Part shown: in pieces, positions 53,437-62,144 of the stretch
Numbering within the stretch: the stretch's first letter is position 1
Layout: the number at the start of each line of letters is the position of its first letter
Assembly (NCBI RefSeq): GCF_000419685.1
Contig: NZ_ATTM01000002.1
Coordinates: 124,001 to 188,000, forward strand
Length of the DNA: 64,000 nt
DNA from: Flavobacterium antarcticum DSM 19726
GTDB lineage: Bacteria > Bacteroidota > Bacteroidia > Flavobacteriales > Flavobacteriaceae
Reading direction: 5' to 3'
Position numbers and translations under genes: made by a program
The notes under the pieces: generated by a model
What the model saw: only the letters and a program-made list of their open reading frames with translations
Databases searched by the model: none
What the model was told of the DNA's origin: nothing

Positions 53437-53916
53437 AGTAATTTTTCGTTCAAACCGGCCGTGATTCGTAATAGATAGTGGTTGTAAGTAATTTTCAAGA
53501 AAAGGTATTCCATTAATTTTAATAATTTTTTGCTGCTGATGTACTTCAGTAATTTTTTCAAAATTTAAAATTGAATTTACAGCAATCGTATAAATATAAT
53601 TTTCAGTAATTTCTGTATTGGTATAATACTGTTTTGCATTGATCGCTACTACTCCACTATTCCTTGCAATATCATTTTCTTCCAAACTACATGCTAATTT
53701 CCACGGAAAAAAACCCCGAATTCCTGTTTCCCGATTATAGATTTTATAGGCTGCCTCTTTCCTACTCCACAATTTCCAAATTTCGATTTCAGGATTAGCG
53801 GATTGCTTTATAAAATCTTGTTCATCTCCAGTGAAAATTTTATTTAGAAATTTTGGCCTCCGCCAATTGCTTTCGACGCTAGCCAGTTGCAAATCTACAA
53901 TGTCGTTCCCAATCAT
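53422..53916 (-). CDS. 4'-phosphopantetheinyl transferase (AcpS-like)
   Basis: A 164-residue enzyme that moves phosphopantetheine from CoA to the serine of a carrier protein. It opens with MIGNDIVDLQLA, where the Asp pair binds Mg2+, and has WKLWSRKEAAYKIYNRETG, the second signature with the catalytic Glu and Lys. It is the last gene of the type III PKS operon, and its start overlaps the stop of the ACP gene by four bases, which makes that ACP its likely dedicated substrate. Confidence 0.9.
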   Translation of the reverse strand: MIGNDIVDLQLASVESNWRRPKFLNKIFTGDEQDFIKQSANPEIEIWKLWSRKEAAYKIYNRETGIRGFFPWKLACSLEENDIARNSGVVAINAKQYYTNTEITENYIYTIAVNSILNFEKITEVHQQQKIIKINGIPFLENYLQPLSITNHGRFERKITLIDS

Positions 53917-54158
53917 TTTTTAGCTAACTCTTCGTCAATAATAGCTAAGGCAGATTTCACATCCATCATTTTTTCCATACCATCGTTGTCTATTGTGATT
54001 TCAAATTGCTCTTCGATATCTAAAATAATATCAACCAAATTAGCCGAATTTATCGCTAAATCTTTAATAAAATCAGTTTCAGGAGTCAGATGTTCAAGCC
54101 GTTCCCTATTTGGAACATAAGGTTTAATAATTTCCTTTAATTGGTCTATTTTATTCAT
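53913..54158 (-). CDS. Acyl carrier protein of the polyketide operon
   Basis: An 81-residue four-helix carrier protein. The phosphopantetheine site is Ser38 in FIKDLAINSANLVDIIL, where the normal DSL reads NSA, a change seen in specialised carrier proteins; helix II-III follow with ILDIEEQFEITIDN. The gene overlaps the ketosynthase stop by eight bases and the phosphopantetheinyl transferase start by four. It should carry the growing or finished acyl starter for the type III PKS. Confidence 0.92.
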   Translation of the reverse strand: MNKIDQLKEIIKPYVPNRERLEHLTPETDFIKDLAINSANLVDIILDIEEQFEITIDNDGMEKMMDVKSALAIIDEELAKK

Positions 54159-55428
54159 TCTTATATATTTTTAAGATTACACAACCGTTCACGTCTCCAA
54201 ATCCAAAGCTCGCTTTTGCTAAGATTTCAATCGGTTGATAAATTGTTTCATGTGGTATTTTTTCTGCCGTAATTAGTTTTAAAATCTCCGGATTTAAGTC
54301 AGCACAATTGATTGATGGAAAAATAAATTGATGGTGAATTTCTAAAATAGAAGCAACAAGTTCAACACTTCCCGCGGCTGACAAACAATGACCCACCATT
54401 CCTTTTAGAGAATTAATGTAGGGAAAATCGCTTCCACTTCTATTTAATGCAATAGTCCAATTTTCAATTTCCAACGCGTCTTTAGAAGTTGCAGTCAAAT
54501 GACCATTAATAACGTCAATTTCAATTGCTTCAATTCCAGCATCTAGGATAGCATTTTTAATGCACTTCTGAACGGCTTCTGCATTTGGGGCAGTCATTGT
54601 TCCTGAACCTCTTTGACCGCCAGAATTGACATTTCCACCAAGAATTTCCGCGTAAATCGTAGCATTTCTAGCTAAGGCCGTTTCTAAATCTTCGACAATA
54701 AATGCTCCTGCACCACTTGAAGGAACAAAACCAGACGCTGATGCACTCATTGGTCTTGACGCTTGTTCGGGATTTTCATTGTGCTTAAAAGTACACACTT
54801 TCATTGCATCAAAACCTGCCCAAATATAAGGTCCAGAATCGCTCGTACTTCCTGCTAACATTCGTACTGCTTTCCCTGATTGAACACGTTCAAAAGCCAT
54901 TAATAGACTTTCGGTTCCCGTTGTACACGCGGAAGAATTGGTCGTCACTTGATTCCCTAAACCTAATTTTCCTGCTAGAAAAGCACTCACGCCACTGTTC
55001 ATGGTTTGCGCCACAACCGTACTTCCCAAACGACGTGTTTGCAAATCGTCAATTTTATAAATACTTTCTCTAAATTTATCTATTCCAGAAGTGCCGGAGC
55101 CAAAAATGGTTCCACTATCCCAATCCGGTTTTTCAGCGGAAGATATCGGTAGTCCCGCATCTTTCCAAGCTTGCATTCCAGCAATTACACCGTATAAAAT
55201 GCCCGAAGCATTAAAATTTCTGAGTTCTAAATCCGTAAAAAAGGTACTGATATACTCATCTGTTAATTGCGGTTTTCCTGAAACGGTACACGAAAATTTC
55301 AAATCTGCTAATTGAGCATCGAACATTATTCCTGAATCGCCATTTTCTAAAGCAATACGAAATGCTTCTTTCCCGACCCCATTTGGAGCCACAATTCCGA
55401 TTCCTGTAATAACGACTCTTCTTTTCAT
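54151..55428 (-). CDS. Beta-ketoacyl-ACP synthase (KAS II / FabF-like) of the polyketide operon
   Basis: A 425-residue condensing enzyme. The nucleophile is Cys168 (TTNSSACTTGTESL), the two His are in INGHLTATSKDALE and KGMVGHCLSAAGSVEL, and a glycine-rich C-terminal ASFGFGDVNG is present, so it should be active rather than a chain length factor. The motif variants (NGHLTAT for NAHGTST) separate it from housekeeping FabF. It starts three bases after the dehydratase stop. Together with the ACP and dehydratase it probably elongates or modifies a fatty acyl chain in this pathway. Confidence 0.9.
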   Translation of the reverse strand: MKRRVVITGIGIVAPNGVGKEAFRIALENGDSGIMFDAQLADLKFSCTVSGKPQLTDEYISTFFTDLELRNFNASGILYGVIAGMQAWKDAGLPISSAEKPDWDSGTIFGSGTSGIDKFRESIYKIDDLQTRRLGSTVVAQTMNSGVSAFLAGKLGLGNQVTTNSSACTTGTESLLMAFERVQSGKAVRMLAGSTSDSGPYIWAGFDAMKVCTFKHNENPEQASRPMSASASGFVPSSGAGAFIVEDLETALARNATIYAEILGGNVNSGGQRGSGTMTAPNAEAVQKCIKNAILDAGIEAIEIDVINGHLTATSKDALEIENWTIALNRSGSDFPYINSLKGMVGHCLSAAGSVELVASILEIHHQFIFPSINCADLNPEILKLITAEKIPHETIYQPIEILAKASFGFGDVNGCVILKIYKNE

Positions 55429-55431
55429 TTT

Positions 55432-55863
55432 TTACGAAATTATCATTCCTGCTATTGTACCACGACACACTTCTTCGCTTGCTTCGTTGACCATCGAAAC
55501 TTTGCACTTTAATTTATTAAATCTGAAGTATATTTTTTCAGAAATCACTTTCACTTTTTGATTTGGGTAAACAGGTTTTAAATACTCTATTTCACTTGAT
55601 GTCAAAGCTATTACACTATTTTTACTAAACTTATTATTTAGCAAATAAATCCCTAAACTAACCACTCCAATTTGTGCCATTGTCTCTGTCAAAATAACGC
55701 CTGGAGTTACAGGATTATGTTTGAAATGTCCTTTATAAAAGTCTAATGTTTCATCAAAAAAGTAAGTGCCTTCTACTCCATTTTCGGATATGGAAACAAT
55801 TTCGTCCACAAAATGAAAAGGTTTTGAATAAGGTAAATTATCTAAAATTTCTTGATTTGTCAT
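55432..55863 (-). CDS. 3-hydroxyacyl-ACP dehydratase, FabZ-like hotdog
   Basis: A 143-residue single-hotdog protein. The signature FYKGHFKHNPVTPGVILTETMAQ carries the catalytic His (GHF) and the Glu region of FabA/FabZ enzymes. It opens LPYSKPFHFVDEIVSISENG, also family typical. It sits two bases after the type III PKS gene and three before the ketosynthase, so dehydration of a 3-hydroxyacyl-ACP for this pathway is the likely task. No ketoreductase or enoyl reductase is in the operon, so those steps would come from general fatty acid synthesis. Confidence 0.9.
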   Translation of the reverse strand: MTNQEILDNLPYSKPFHFVDEIVSISENGVEGTYFFDETLDFYKGHFKHNPVTPGVILTETMAQIGVVSLGIYLLNNKFSKNSVIALTSSEIEYLKPVYPNQKVKVISEKIYFRFNKLKCKVSMVNEASEEVCRGTIAGMIIS

Positions 55864-55865
55864 CT

Positions 55866-56918
55866 TTAAAATTCTAATAAAACACGTTGCGCTGAAAATC
55901 CTGGTCCAAAACTCAACATAATACCTTTTTCTCCTTTGTTCGGTTTTTCGTCCATAATTCGTTCTAAAACATATAAAACGGTCGCGCTTGACATATTACC
56001 GTACAACCTCAAAACTTCTTTGGTTGCATCAATATTTTTTCCCAAATCAGAAAATAATTCTTCTACGGTTTGAACAATTTTCTTTCCTCCTGGATGAAAT
56101 ATTAAGTGGTCAATCTCTTCAATTTTTAAATTATTTTTTGCTAAAAAAGGATGAATAATATCCGGAAAATGGGATGCGATGGTGTTTGGAACTTCAATAT
56201 CTAATATCATTTGCAGTCCGGAATTCGTCAATTTGAATCCCATCATGTGTTCGTTATCATAAAAATGATACATTTCCTGATCAATAATTGTTGGACCTTC
56301 GTCATTTTCGTCTGAAGACAATAAAACGCAAGCAGCTCCATCTCCAAAGATAGCAGCACTTACAATATTTGGCATCGAAAAATCATTCAATTGAAAAGTA
56401 GCAGACGGACTTTCAACGGCAATAACAGCCGCTTTTTTATTTGGATTTGCTTTAAGAAAATTTTGAGCGTAAATTATGCCTGAAATTCCTGCTGCACAAC
56501 CCATTTCCGTCACCGGAAGTCGGACAATGTCTTGTCGTAATTTCAGTTTATTGATTAGATAAGCATCTAAGGATGGAATCATAATGCCGGTACAACTGAC
56601 CGTGATGATGTAATCCAATTCCTCGCCTTTCCAATTTGCTTTTTCCAAGGCTTTTTGTAAAACTTGTTCGCCTAAAATCGTAACTTCTCTCGCATAAATA
56701 TCATTTTTTTCTTCAAATGAAGTCGCCGTAAAAACCTCTACGGGATCCATAATAGAATAGCGTTTGTCTACTGCAGCTCCTTCAAAAATCTTCTTTACTT
56801 TTCGTATAAAACGTTCGTCTTGGCCTTGGAGCCAAACATCTAAAAACGGAATTATTTCGGCAGTAGTTCTTGAATATTTCGGCAATTGCTTGGCAACTTG
56901 TACAATTTTTACACTCAT
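55866..56918 (-). CDS. Type III polyketide synthase (chalcone/alkylresorcinol synthase family)
   Basis: A 350-residue homodimeric synthase that condenses an acyl starter with malonyl-CoA and cyclises the chain to a pyrone or resorcinol. The triad is Cys141 (TEMGCAAGISG), His275 (IFHPGGKKI) and Asn308 (LYGNMSSATVLYVLE), with GPGFSAQRVLLEF closing the protein as in GFGPG-type ends. The start at 56918 (MSVKIVQVAKQL) overlaps the methyltransferase stop as ATGA; an upstream ATG at 56960 would add 14 unlikely residues inside that gene. The neighbouring enzymes suggest a lipid-like alkylresorcinol or pyrone product. Confidence 0.93.
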   Translation of the reverse strand: MSVKIVQVAKQLPKYSRTTAEIIPFLDVWLQGQDERFIRKVKKIFEGAAVDKRYSIMDPVEVFTATSFEEKNDIYAREVTILGEQVLQKALEKANWKGEELDYIITVSCTGIMIPSLDAYLINKLKLRQDIVRLPVTEMGCAAGISGIIYAQNFLKANPNKKAAVIAVESPSATFQLNDFSMPNIVSAAIFGDGAACVLLSSDENDEGPTIIDQEMYHFYDNEHMMGFKLTNSGLQMILDIEVPNTIASHFPDIIHPFLAKNNLKIEEIDHLIFHPGGKKIVQTVEELFSDLGKNIDATKEVLRLYGNMSSATVLYVLERIMDEKPNKGEKGIMLSFGPGFSAQRVLLEF

Positions 56919-57628
56919 ATATTTTGAATAATCCATTGGTAACGGAAAGCCCATTTCCATTGAATAGTATAATATTTAAAATTTAATTTTTCTGAAAATG
57001 CAATTAATTCTTTCTTTTTAAAACCTCTTAAAATAGAAATTAACCCGTCTTCACGCGACATTTTGTTCAATCGAAAAGTTACACATAATAACTGAAACAA
57101 TCGGTAAGCGATTGCACTTCTTTGTAAATCATTTATTACAATTCCTAAATTAGCTGCTTTTTTAAAAACATTTAGAATTTCGATTATTTCATCGTCTTTA
57201 AAATGATGCAACGTTAACGTACATAAAATAACGTCGCATTTTATTTTTGTACTATCGATTGTAAAGATATCTTCACATAAATAGCTGATATTTTGATATT
57301 TAGTAGATAATGTTATGGCGTGATTTATAGTGAAAGCATTTGCATCTATACCAATTAAATTAAAATTATATCCATTTTCATTTCCAAAATCAGCGATCTT
57401 TCGCAACATATCTCCGTTTCCGCAACCTACATCGATTATGGTAAGCAAACGATTTTTATCTTTCTTGCTTAAAAAAATTTTCAAACCGTTCAATGTCAAT
57501 TTATTTCCACCTAATAGCTGGTTGATTTTTGCAATTTTATCTAGAGCGTCTCTCAATTCGTCGCCTTCGAGCGAAAAGTCGTCCATTATTTCAGGTTCGT
57601 CCGTACGGTATTTAGTATTAATGCTCAT
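56915..57628 (-). CDS. Class I SAM-dependent methyltransferase
   Basis: A 237-residue methyltransferase with motif I in TIIDVGCGNGDMLRKIADFG (about 72-91), an acidic residue closing strand 2 (GIDANAF), and a post-motif VILCTLTLHHFKDDE. It overlaps the oxidoreductase stop and the type III PKS start by four bases each, so it is translationally coupled to both. In phenolic-lipid operons of other bacteria a methyltransferase modifies the resorcinol hydroxyl; here C- or O-methylation of the polyketide ring is the natural proposal. Confidence 0.9.
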   Translation of the reverse strand: MSINTKYRTDEPEIMDDFSLEGDELRDALDKIAKINQLLGGNKLTLNGLKIFLSKKDKNRLLTIIDVGCGNGDMLRKIADFGNENGYNFNLIGIDANAFTINHAITLSTKYQNISYLCEDIFTIDSTKIKCDVILCTLTLHHFKDDEIIEILNVFKKAANLGIVINDLQRSAIAYRLFQLLCVTFRLNKMSREDGLISILRGFKKKELIAFSEKLNFKYYTIQWKWAFRYQWIIQNI

Positions 57629-58755
57629 GAAATTGAAATCGTAATTGGGTTGCCGTGCGTTTTTTTGATTATATATTTAAATAACAATGGAATTTTAGCG
57701 ACCGTTTTCAAACTGACTTTCGTTAAAGAGGGATTCAGTAATAATTTTGAAAGCATTTTTCCTGTATTTAAACGGTTCTTGAAGGTAGTATTCCAAATTT
57801 TCTGATAGTCTTGTTCCAACGTTCCTCTGCTAAATGTCTGATTATTTAATGATTTATGAACCAATTCGGAAACAATTTTAGCACTGTGAATTGCCATTGC
57901 CATTCCGTTTCCGCATAAAGGATGAATTAATCCGGCGGCGTCACCAATCATCAAAACATGATTTTCCACTGCTTTTTTATCATCAAATGAAATTTGACTA
58001 ATTGTTAAGGGCATTTCAAAAACGGATTTTGATTCACTCATAATTTTTTTCAAACCTTTATTTTCAAAAAGAACATTTTCAGTAAAATCAGAGATGTTTT
58101 TATATTTTTTAAAAACGTCCGTTTGCACAATATAACAAATATTCAGTCTATTTTGCTCAACTTTAGAAACGCCACAATATCCTCCTTGAAATGGATATAA
58201 ACCAACAAGATTATCAGAAAATAAACCTTCGTAATGTGCTTTTACGGCAAGCCAATGTGCTTTTTTCTGAATAAAATCCCGCTGTAAATGGACATCAATA
58301 GTGCTTCTCTTTCCGAAACTTCCAATTGCGATTGGAGTCTCAATCTCTAAACCTGAAGTTAAAATAATATGAAATAAATCATCTATAAACTTTACACTTA
58401 CAACTGCTTCGTGAATAAACTGACAGCCTTGTTCTTTTGCTTTTTGATACAATAAATCGTCTAGCGAATACCGACTTATTCCGAAACCTCCTAGCGGTAA
58501 TTTCACTTCGGACACATTTGATTCATCAATTTCTAATCTAAAATTATGAATGGGATGGCTTTGTGCCAAAACATGCTGCAGTCCAAGCCAATTAAAGTAG
58601 TCGACCACTTCGTTGGAAATGTATTCGCCACACACTTTATGTTTGGGGTATTCACTTTTTTCAACAACTGTTATTTCATGTCCCATTTTGGATAAATGAA
58701 TTGCAGCCGTTAATCCCGCTAAACCGCCACCTAGAATGAGAATTGGAACTTTCAT
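57625..58755 (-). CDS. FAD-dependent oxidoreductase / monooxygenase (geranylgeranyl reductase-like)
   Basis: A 376-residue flavoprotein: FAD motif ILILGGGLAGLTAAIHLSK at the N-terminus, ribityl motif VLMIGDAAGLIHPLCGNGMA at about 272-291, and a basic, hydrophobic C-terminal tail. It has the PHBH-like fold shared by hydroxylases and geranylgeranyl reductases. It is the first gene of the seven-gene polyketide operon. By analogy with operons where a flavin hydroxylase follows a type III PKS and a methyltransferase, it may hydroxylate the phenolic ring toward a quinone. Reduction of a prenyl chain is the alternative. Confidence 0.88.
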   Translation of the reverse strand: MKVPILILGGGLAGLTAAIHLSKMGHEITVVEKSEYPKHKVCGEYISNEVVDYFNWLGLQHVLAQSHPIHNFRLEIDESNVSEVKLPLGGFGISRYSLDDLLYQKAKEQGCQFIHEAVVSVKFIDDLFHIILTSGLEIETPIAIGSFGKRSTIDVHLQRDFIQKKAHWLAVKAHYEGLFSDNLVGLYPFQGGYCGVSKVEQNRLNICYIVQTDVFKKYKNISDFTENVLFENKGLKKIMSESKSVFEMPLTISQISFDDKKAVENHVLMIGDAAGLIHPLCGNGMAMAIHSAKIVSELVHKSLNNQTFSRGTLEQDYQKIWNTTFKNRLNTGKMLSKLLLNPSLTKVSLKTVAKIPLLFKYIIKKTHGNPITISIS

Positions 58756-58835
58756 ATTTTAGTAAATATAGGAAAAGCAAGTCATCAACAGTTCACAAAT
58801 TAGCTATAAATTTTATAGTATTTGAATATTTGAAA

Positions 58836-58863
58836 CAAAAAAAACTCCTTATCATAAGGAGTC
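58836..58863 (-). terminator. Terminator after acs
   Basis: On the minus strand ACTCCTTAT and ATAAGGAGT pair around one to three loop bases, followed by an eight-base T run. Confidence 0.85.
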
Positions 58864-58881
58864 TTCATTCATATATATTTT

Positions 58882-60789
58882 TTAAAGTTTTGCATCTTTA
58901 ATTTCGTCAATAATCTCCGGATTTAATAACGTAGAAGTATCTCCGAAACTTGCAAAATCACCTTCTGCTATTTTTCTTAAAATTCGTCTCATAATTTTTC
59001 CAGAACGCGTTTTTGGTAAACCAGAAACGAACTGAATTTTATCTAACTTCGCAATAGGTCCAATTTGGGAAGCGATCATTTGGTTAATTTCGATTCTCAA
59101 ATTATCTTGATTTCTACCTTCTCCTGTTTCTTTTAGCATTACAAAACCGTAAAGTGCGTTTCCTTTTACGTCGTGTGAAAATCCTACAATTGCACTTTCT
59201 GCAACCGCTGGATGTTCGTTAATCGCATCTTCAATTGGTGCTGTTCCAAGATTGTGACCGGAAACAATTACTACATCATCAACACGACCTGTAATTCTGT
59301 AATAGCCTACTTCATCTCTCAAAGCACCATCTCCCGTAAAATATTTTCCTGGAAAAGCACTGAAATAAGTGTCTTTGTACCGCTGGTGATCACCCCAAAT
59401 CGTTCGAGCAATTCCTGGCCAAGGAAACTTAATACACAAACTACCGGACACTTGATTCTCTTCAATTTCGTTCCGTTTATCGTCCATCAATACGGGTTGA
59501 ATTCCTGGAAGTGGCAAAGTTGCGTACGTTGGTTTTGTAGGCGTTACAAAAGGAATTGGCGAAAGCATAATTCCTCCGGTTTCTGTTTGCCACCACGTAT
59601 CAACTAGTGGACACCGTTTTCCTCCTACGTGGTCGTTGTACCAGTGCCAAGCTTCCTCGTTAATGGGTTCTCCAACGGATCCAATTACTTTTAGCGAATC
59701 TAGCTTAAAACGTTCCACAAAATTTAAACTTTCCTTCGCCAACGCACGAATTGCTGTTGGCGCTGTATAAAATTGCGTAACATGATGTTTTTGAATCACT
59801 TCCCAAAATCGACTGTGGTCTGGATAAGAAGGAACACCTTCAAAAATTACGGTTGTCGCGCCATTCAATAATGGACCGTATAAAATATACGAATGCCCGG
59901 TAATCCAACCAATATCAGCCGTACACCAATAAATATCGTTTTCTTCGTAATTGAAAACATTTTTAAAAGTATAAGCTGTGTACACCATATATCCAGCAAT
60001 CGTGTGCACCATTCCTTTTGGTTTCCCTGTAGAACCGGAAGTATAGAGAATAAAAAGTGGATCCTCGGCGTCCATAATTTGTGCAACATTATTTTCAGAT
60101 GCATTTTCTAAAAGAGGCTGTAGCCACAAGTCACGGTTTTCTTGCATGTAAACTTCCGAATTAGTTCGTGTTACAACCAAAACCTTTTCGATTGACGGAC
60201 AAGACTTCAACGCTTCATCTACGATACTTTTAAGTTCAATCGTTTTATTTCCGCGGTAACCGCCGTCAGAAGTAATTACCATTTTACATTCAGAATCATT
60301 AATTCTTGAGGCAATTGCATTGGATGAAAAACCAGCAAAAACTACGGAATGAATTGCACCAATTCGGGCACAAGCTAAAATTGCAACGGCCAATTCAGGA
60401 ATCATTGGCAAATAAATACACACGCGATCTCCTTTTTTAATTCCTTGGTCTAGAAGCACATTGGCCATTTTATTTACACGAACGTAAAGTTCATTGTAAG
60501 TTATATGTTGTGCTTGTTCTTCCGGATTATTCGGCTCAAAAATAATGGCTGTTTTAGTACCTCGTTTATTAAGGTGACGATCTACGGCGTTTTTTACTAT
60601 ATTCACTTTGGCTCCAGAAAACCATTTAATATCTGCTTCTTCCATATTAAAATCGACCACTTTATCCCATTGTTGGTACCAAGTGAAGTTTTCCTCTGCT
60701 ATTTTTCCCCAAAATTTTCGAGGTTCACGAATCGATTTATTGTAGTGCTTGAAATATTGTTCTAGACTGTCAATTTTGTAATAGCTCAT
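58882..60789 (-). CDS. acs: Acetyl-CoA synthetase
   Basis: A 635-residue AMP-forming ligase that makes acetyl-CoA from acetate. The N-terminal linker region LEQYFKHYNKSIREPRKFW and WFSGAKVNIVKNAVDRHL are Acs signatures. The P-loop is ILYTSGSTGKPKGMVHT; TWWQTETGG is motif A5; and the acetylatable Lys lies in PKTRSGKIMRRILRK near the end. The start at 60789 (MSYYKIDSL) is preferred over 60846, since a promoter-like TTG, 20 bases, TATATTTA (box at 60816-60823) lies between them. Monocistronic. Confidence 0.96.
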   Translation of the reverse strand: MSYYKIDSLEQYFKHYNKSIREPRKFWGKIAEENFTWYQQWDKVVDFNMEEADIKWFSGAKVNIVKNAVDRHLNKRGTKTAIIFEPNNPEEQAQHITYNELYVRVNKMANVLLDQGIKKGDRVCIYLPMIPELAVAILACARIGAIHSVVFAGFSSNAIASRINDSECKMVITSDGGYRGNKTIELKSIVDEALKSCPSIEKVLVVTRTNSEVYMQENRDLWLQPLLENASENNVAQIMDAEDPLFILYTSGSTGKPKGMVHTIAGYMVYTAYTFKNVFNYEENDIYWCTADIGWITGHSYILYGPLLNGATTVIFEGVPSYPDHSRFWEVIQKHHVTQFYTAPTAIRALAKESLNFVERFKLDSLKVIGSVGEPINEEAWHWYNDHVGGKRCPLVDTWWQTETGGIMLSPIPFVTPTKPTYATLPLPGIQPVLMDDKRNEIEENQVSGSLCIKFPWPGIARTIWGDHQRYKDTYFSAFPGKYFTGDGALRDEVGYYRITGRVDDVVIVSGHNLGTAPIEDAINEHPAVAESAIVGFSHDVKGNALYGFVMLKETGEGRNQDNLRIEINQMIASQIGPIAKLDKIQFVSGLPKTRSGKIMRRILRKIAEGDFASFGDTSTLLNPEIIDEIKDAKL

Positions 60790-60873
60790 AATTTGGTATG
60801 CATTTATTAATCTTGTAAATATACCAAAACAGATTTCACTGCACAATTACATCAATTAAAATTCGACATAAAA

Positions 60874-60907
60874 AAAATGTCCTATTTATTTCTAATTAAG
60901 ACATTTT
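60874..60907 (-). terminator. Probable terminator after the PPOX-family gene
   Basis: On the minus strand AAAATGTC pairs with GACATTTT across an 18-base loop, with a T run. The stem is short, so the call is weaker than the others. Confidence 0.6.
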
Positions 60908-60929
60908 GTAGATTTAGGATCGGAGACTA

Positions 60930-61466
60930 TTATACTTTAATAGTTCCTTGTATTGAATCGTCGTAGGTTTCTCCAACAATTGCGCCAAAAAGACGTTTTG
61001 CAGTTGCCACAGCAATTCCATTTTTAGTATCCCAATAATATCCTTCGGTAGGAATAAATTGTAAAACTGTGATTCTCGCATCATCTTCACCCTCAGTAAA
61101 CCACGTTTTCATTGTAGGTTGCCACAATTCATGAATTTTAGCTTTGTCTTGCGAAATAATCACGCGACCATAAAGGGAAAGGTAGTTACTGAATGAAGAA
61201 CCTTGAAATAAAAGTTGCGCTTTTGGATCTTCTTGTAATTCTAAATTTTTATGACTGTCTTTGGCACTCAAGAACCAAATATGACCATTATCATCAACGG
61301 TTTGCTGAGCCATTGGTCTAGTTTCAAATGCTTTGTTGGTTTCAATTGCGGTACAGAAAAGACAGGTATCTGCTTTATCTACCAATTCTTTAATTTTTTC
61401 AACACCTTCTTTACCAATTAAGTCTTCTAGGTTTTTTTCTTTCTGATTTTTGTCAATACTATTCAT
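60930..61466 (-). CDS. Pyridoxamine 5'-phosphate oxidase family (general stress protein 26-like)
   Basis: A 178-residue split-barrel flavin-binding protein. TCLFCTAIETNKAFETRPMAQQ, GHIWFLSAKDSHKNLEL and GRVIISQDKAKIHELWQPTMKTWF place it in the general stress protein 26 branch, whose members bind FMN or FAD and are induced by stress, without known PNPOx activity. The C-terminal third (YYWDTKNGIAVATAKRL) is also typical. Single gene. Confidence 0.87.
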   Translation of the reverse strand: MNSIDKNQKEKNLEDLIGKEGVEKIKELVDKADTCLFCTAIETNKAFETRPMAQQTVDDNGHIWFLSAKDSHKNLELQEDPKAQLLFQGSSFSNYLSLYGRVIISQDKAKIHELWQPTMKTWFTEGEDDARITVLQFIPTEGYYWDTKNGIAVATAKRLFGAIVGETYDDSIQGTIKV

Positions 61467-61562
61467 AGCTTTATTTTTTTATTAAAATTAAGCCTATTTT
61501 AAGTGTTAGGTCTTATATAATTTGAGGTAAAATGTTTAAGATCTGAATTTTGAACAGTAAGA

Positions 61563-62144
61563 CTACTGTATTTTGTTAATATAGTCTAATAGTTCGTCCA
61601 CTTCCATTATATGATTGGGTGTCATTGTGGAAAGTACACTTTGAATCATAAATGGCATTGCGGCATTTTCCGGATTTTGTACAATCACAATTCCTCCTGC
61701 TTTTTGAATGGCTTTCAAACCTTCTGTTCCATCAGCATTAGCACCTGAAAGTAAAATAGCGGTACATTTTTTTCCAAAAGCAATAGCACCAGATTCGAAT
61801 GATACATCAATACTTGGTCGACTGTAGTTCACTTTTTCAGAAACGTCAAGCGATAATTGTTTATTTTTTTCAAATAAAAGGTGGTAATCGGAAGGCGCGA
61901 CATAAATAAAACCTGATTTAAGTACTTCTTTATCTTCTACTTGTGCCACCGGAATTGTAGATTTCATAGCAATTAGATTTTCTAAAGTAGAATCTTCTGC
62001 ACTTTTTCGATGTAGAATAACCACTATTGCAAAGTTAATAATAGGCTTTAAATTTGGAAGGATAGCCATTAAAACTTCTAAACTTCCAGCTGAACCCCCG
62101 ATAAGGAGTACTTTACAGTGTTTTTTTAGATCATTTTCTTCCAT
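61563..62144 (-). CDS. cheB: Stand-alone CheB methylesterase domain
   Basis: A 193-residue protein equal to the catalytic domain of CheB, which removes methyl groups from chemoreceptors. The triad is Ser18 (LIGGSAGSLEV), His45 (VILHRKS) and Asp138 (SGANADGTEGL). The N-terminal receiver domain of classical CheB is absent. It overlaps cheR by 19 bases. In this window it is accompanied by receiver proteins and a hybrid kinase, not by MCPs, CheA or CheW, so it may act in a non-chemotaxis signalling system. Confidence 0.92.
   Translation of the reverse strand: MEENDLKKHCKVLLIGGSAGSLEVLMAILPNLKPIINFAIVVILHRKSAEDSTLENLIAMKSTIPVAQVEDKEVLKSGFIYVAPSDYHLLFEKNKQLSLDVSEKVNYSRPSIDVSFESGAIAFGKKCTAILLSGANADGTEGLKAIQKAGGIVIVQNPENAAMPFMIQSVLSTMTPNHIMEVDELLDYINKIQ

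Noticed and set aside
59212..59607. 131-codon plus-strand frame antisense to acs
   Set aside because: It is contained in the confident acs gene and has shadow-like composition.
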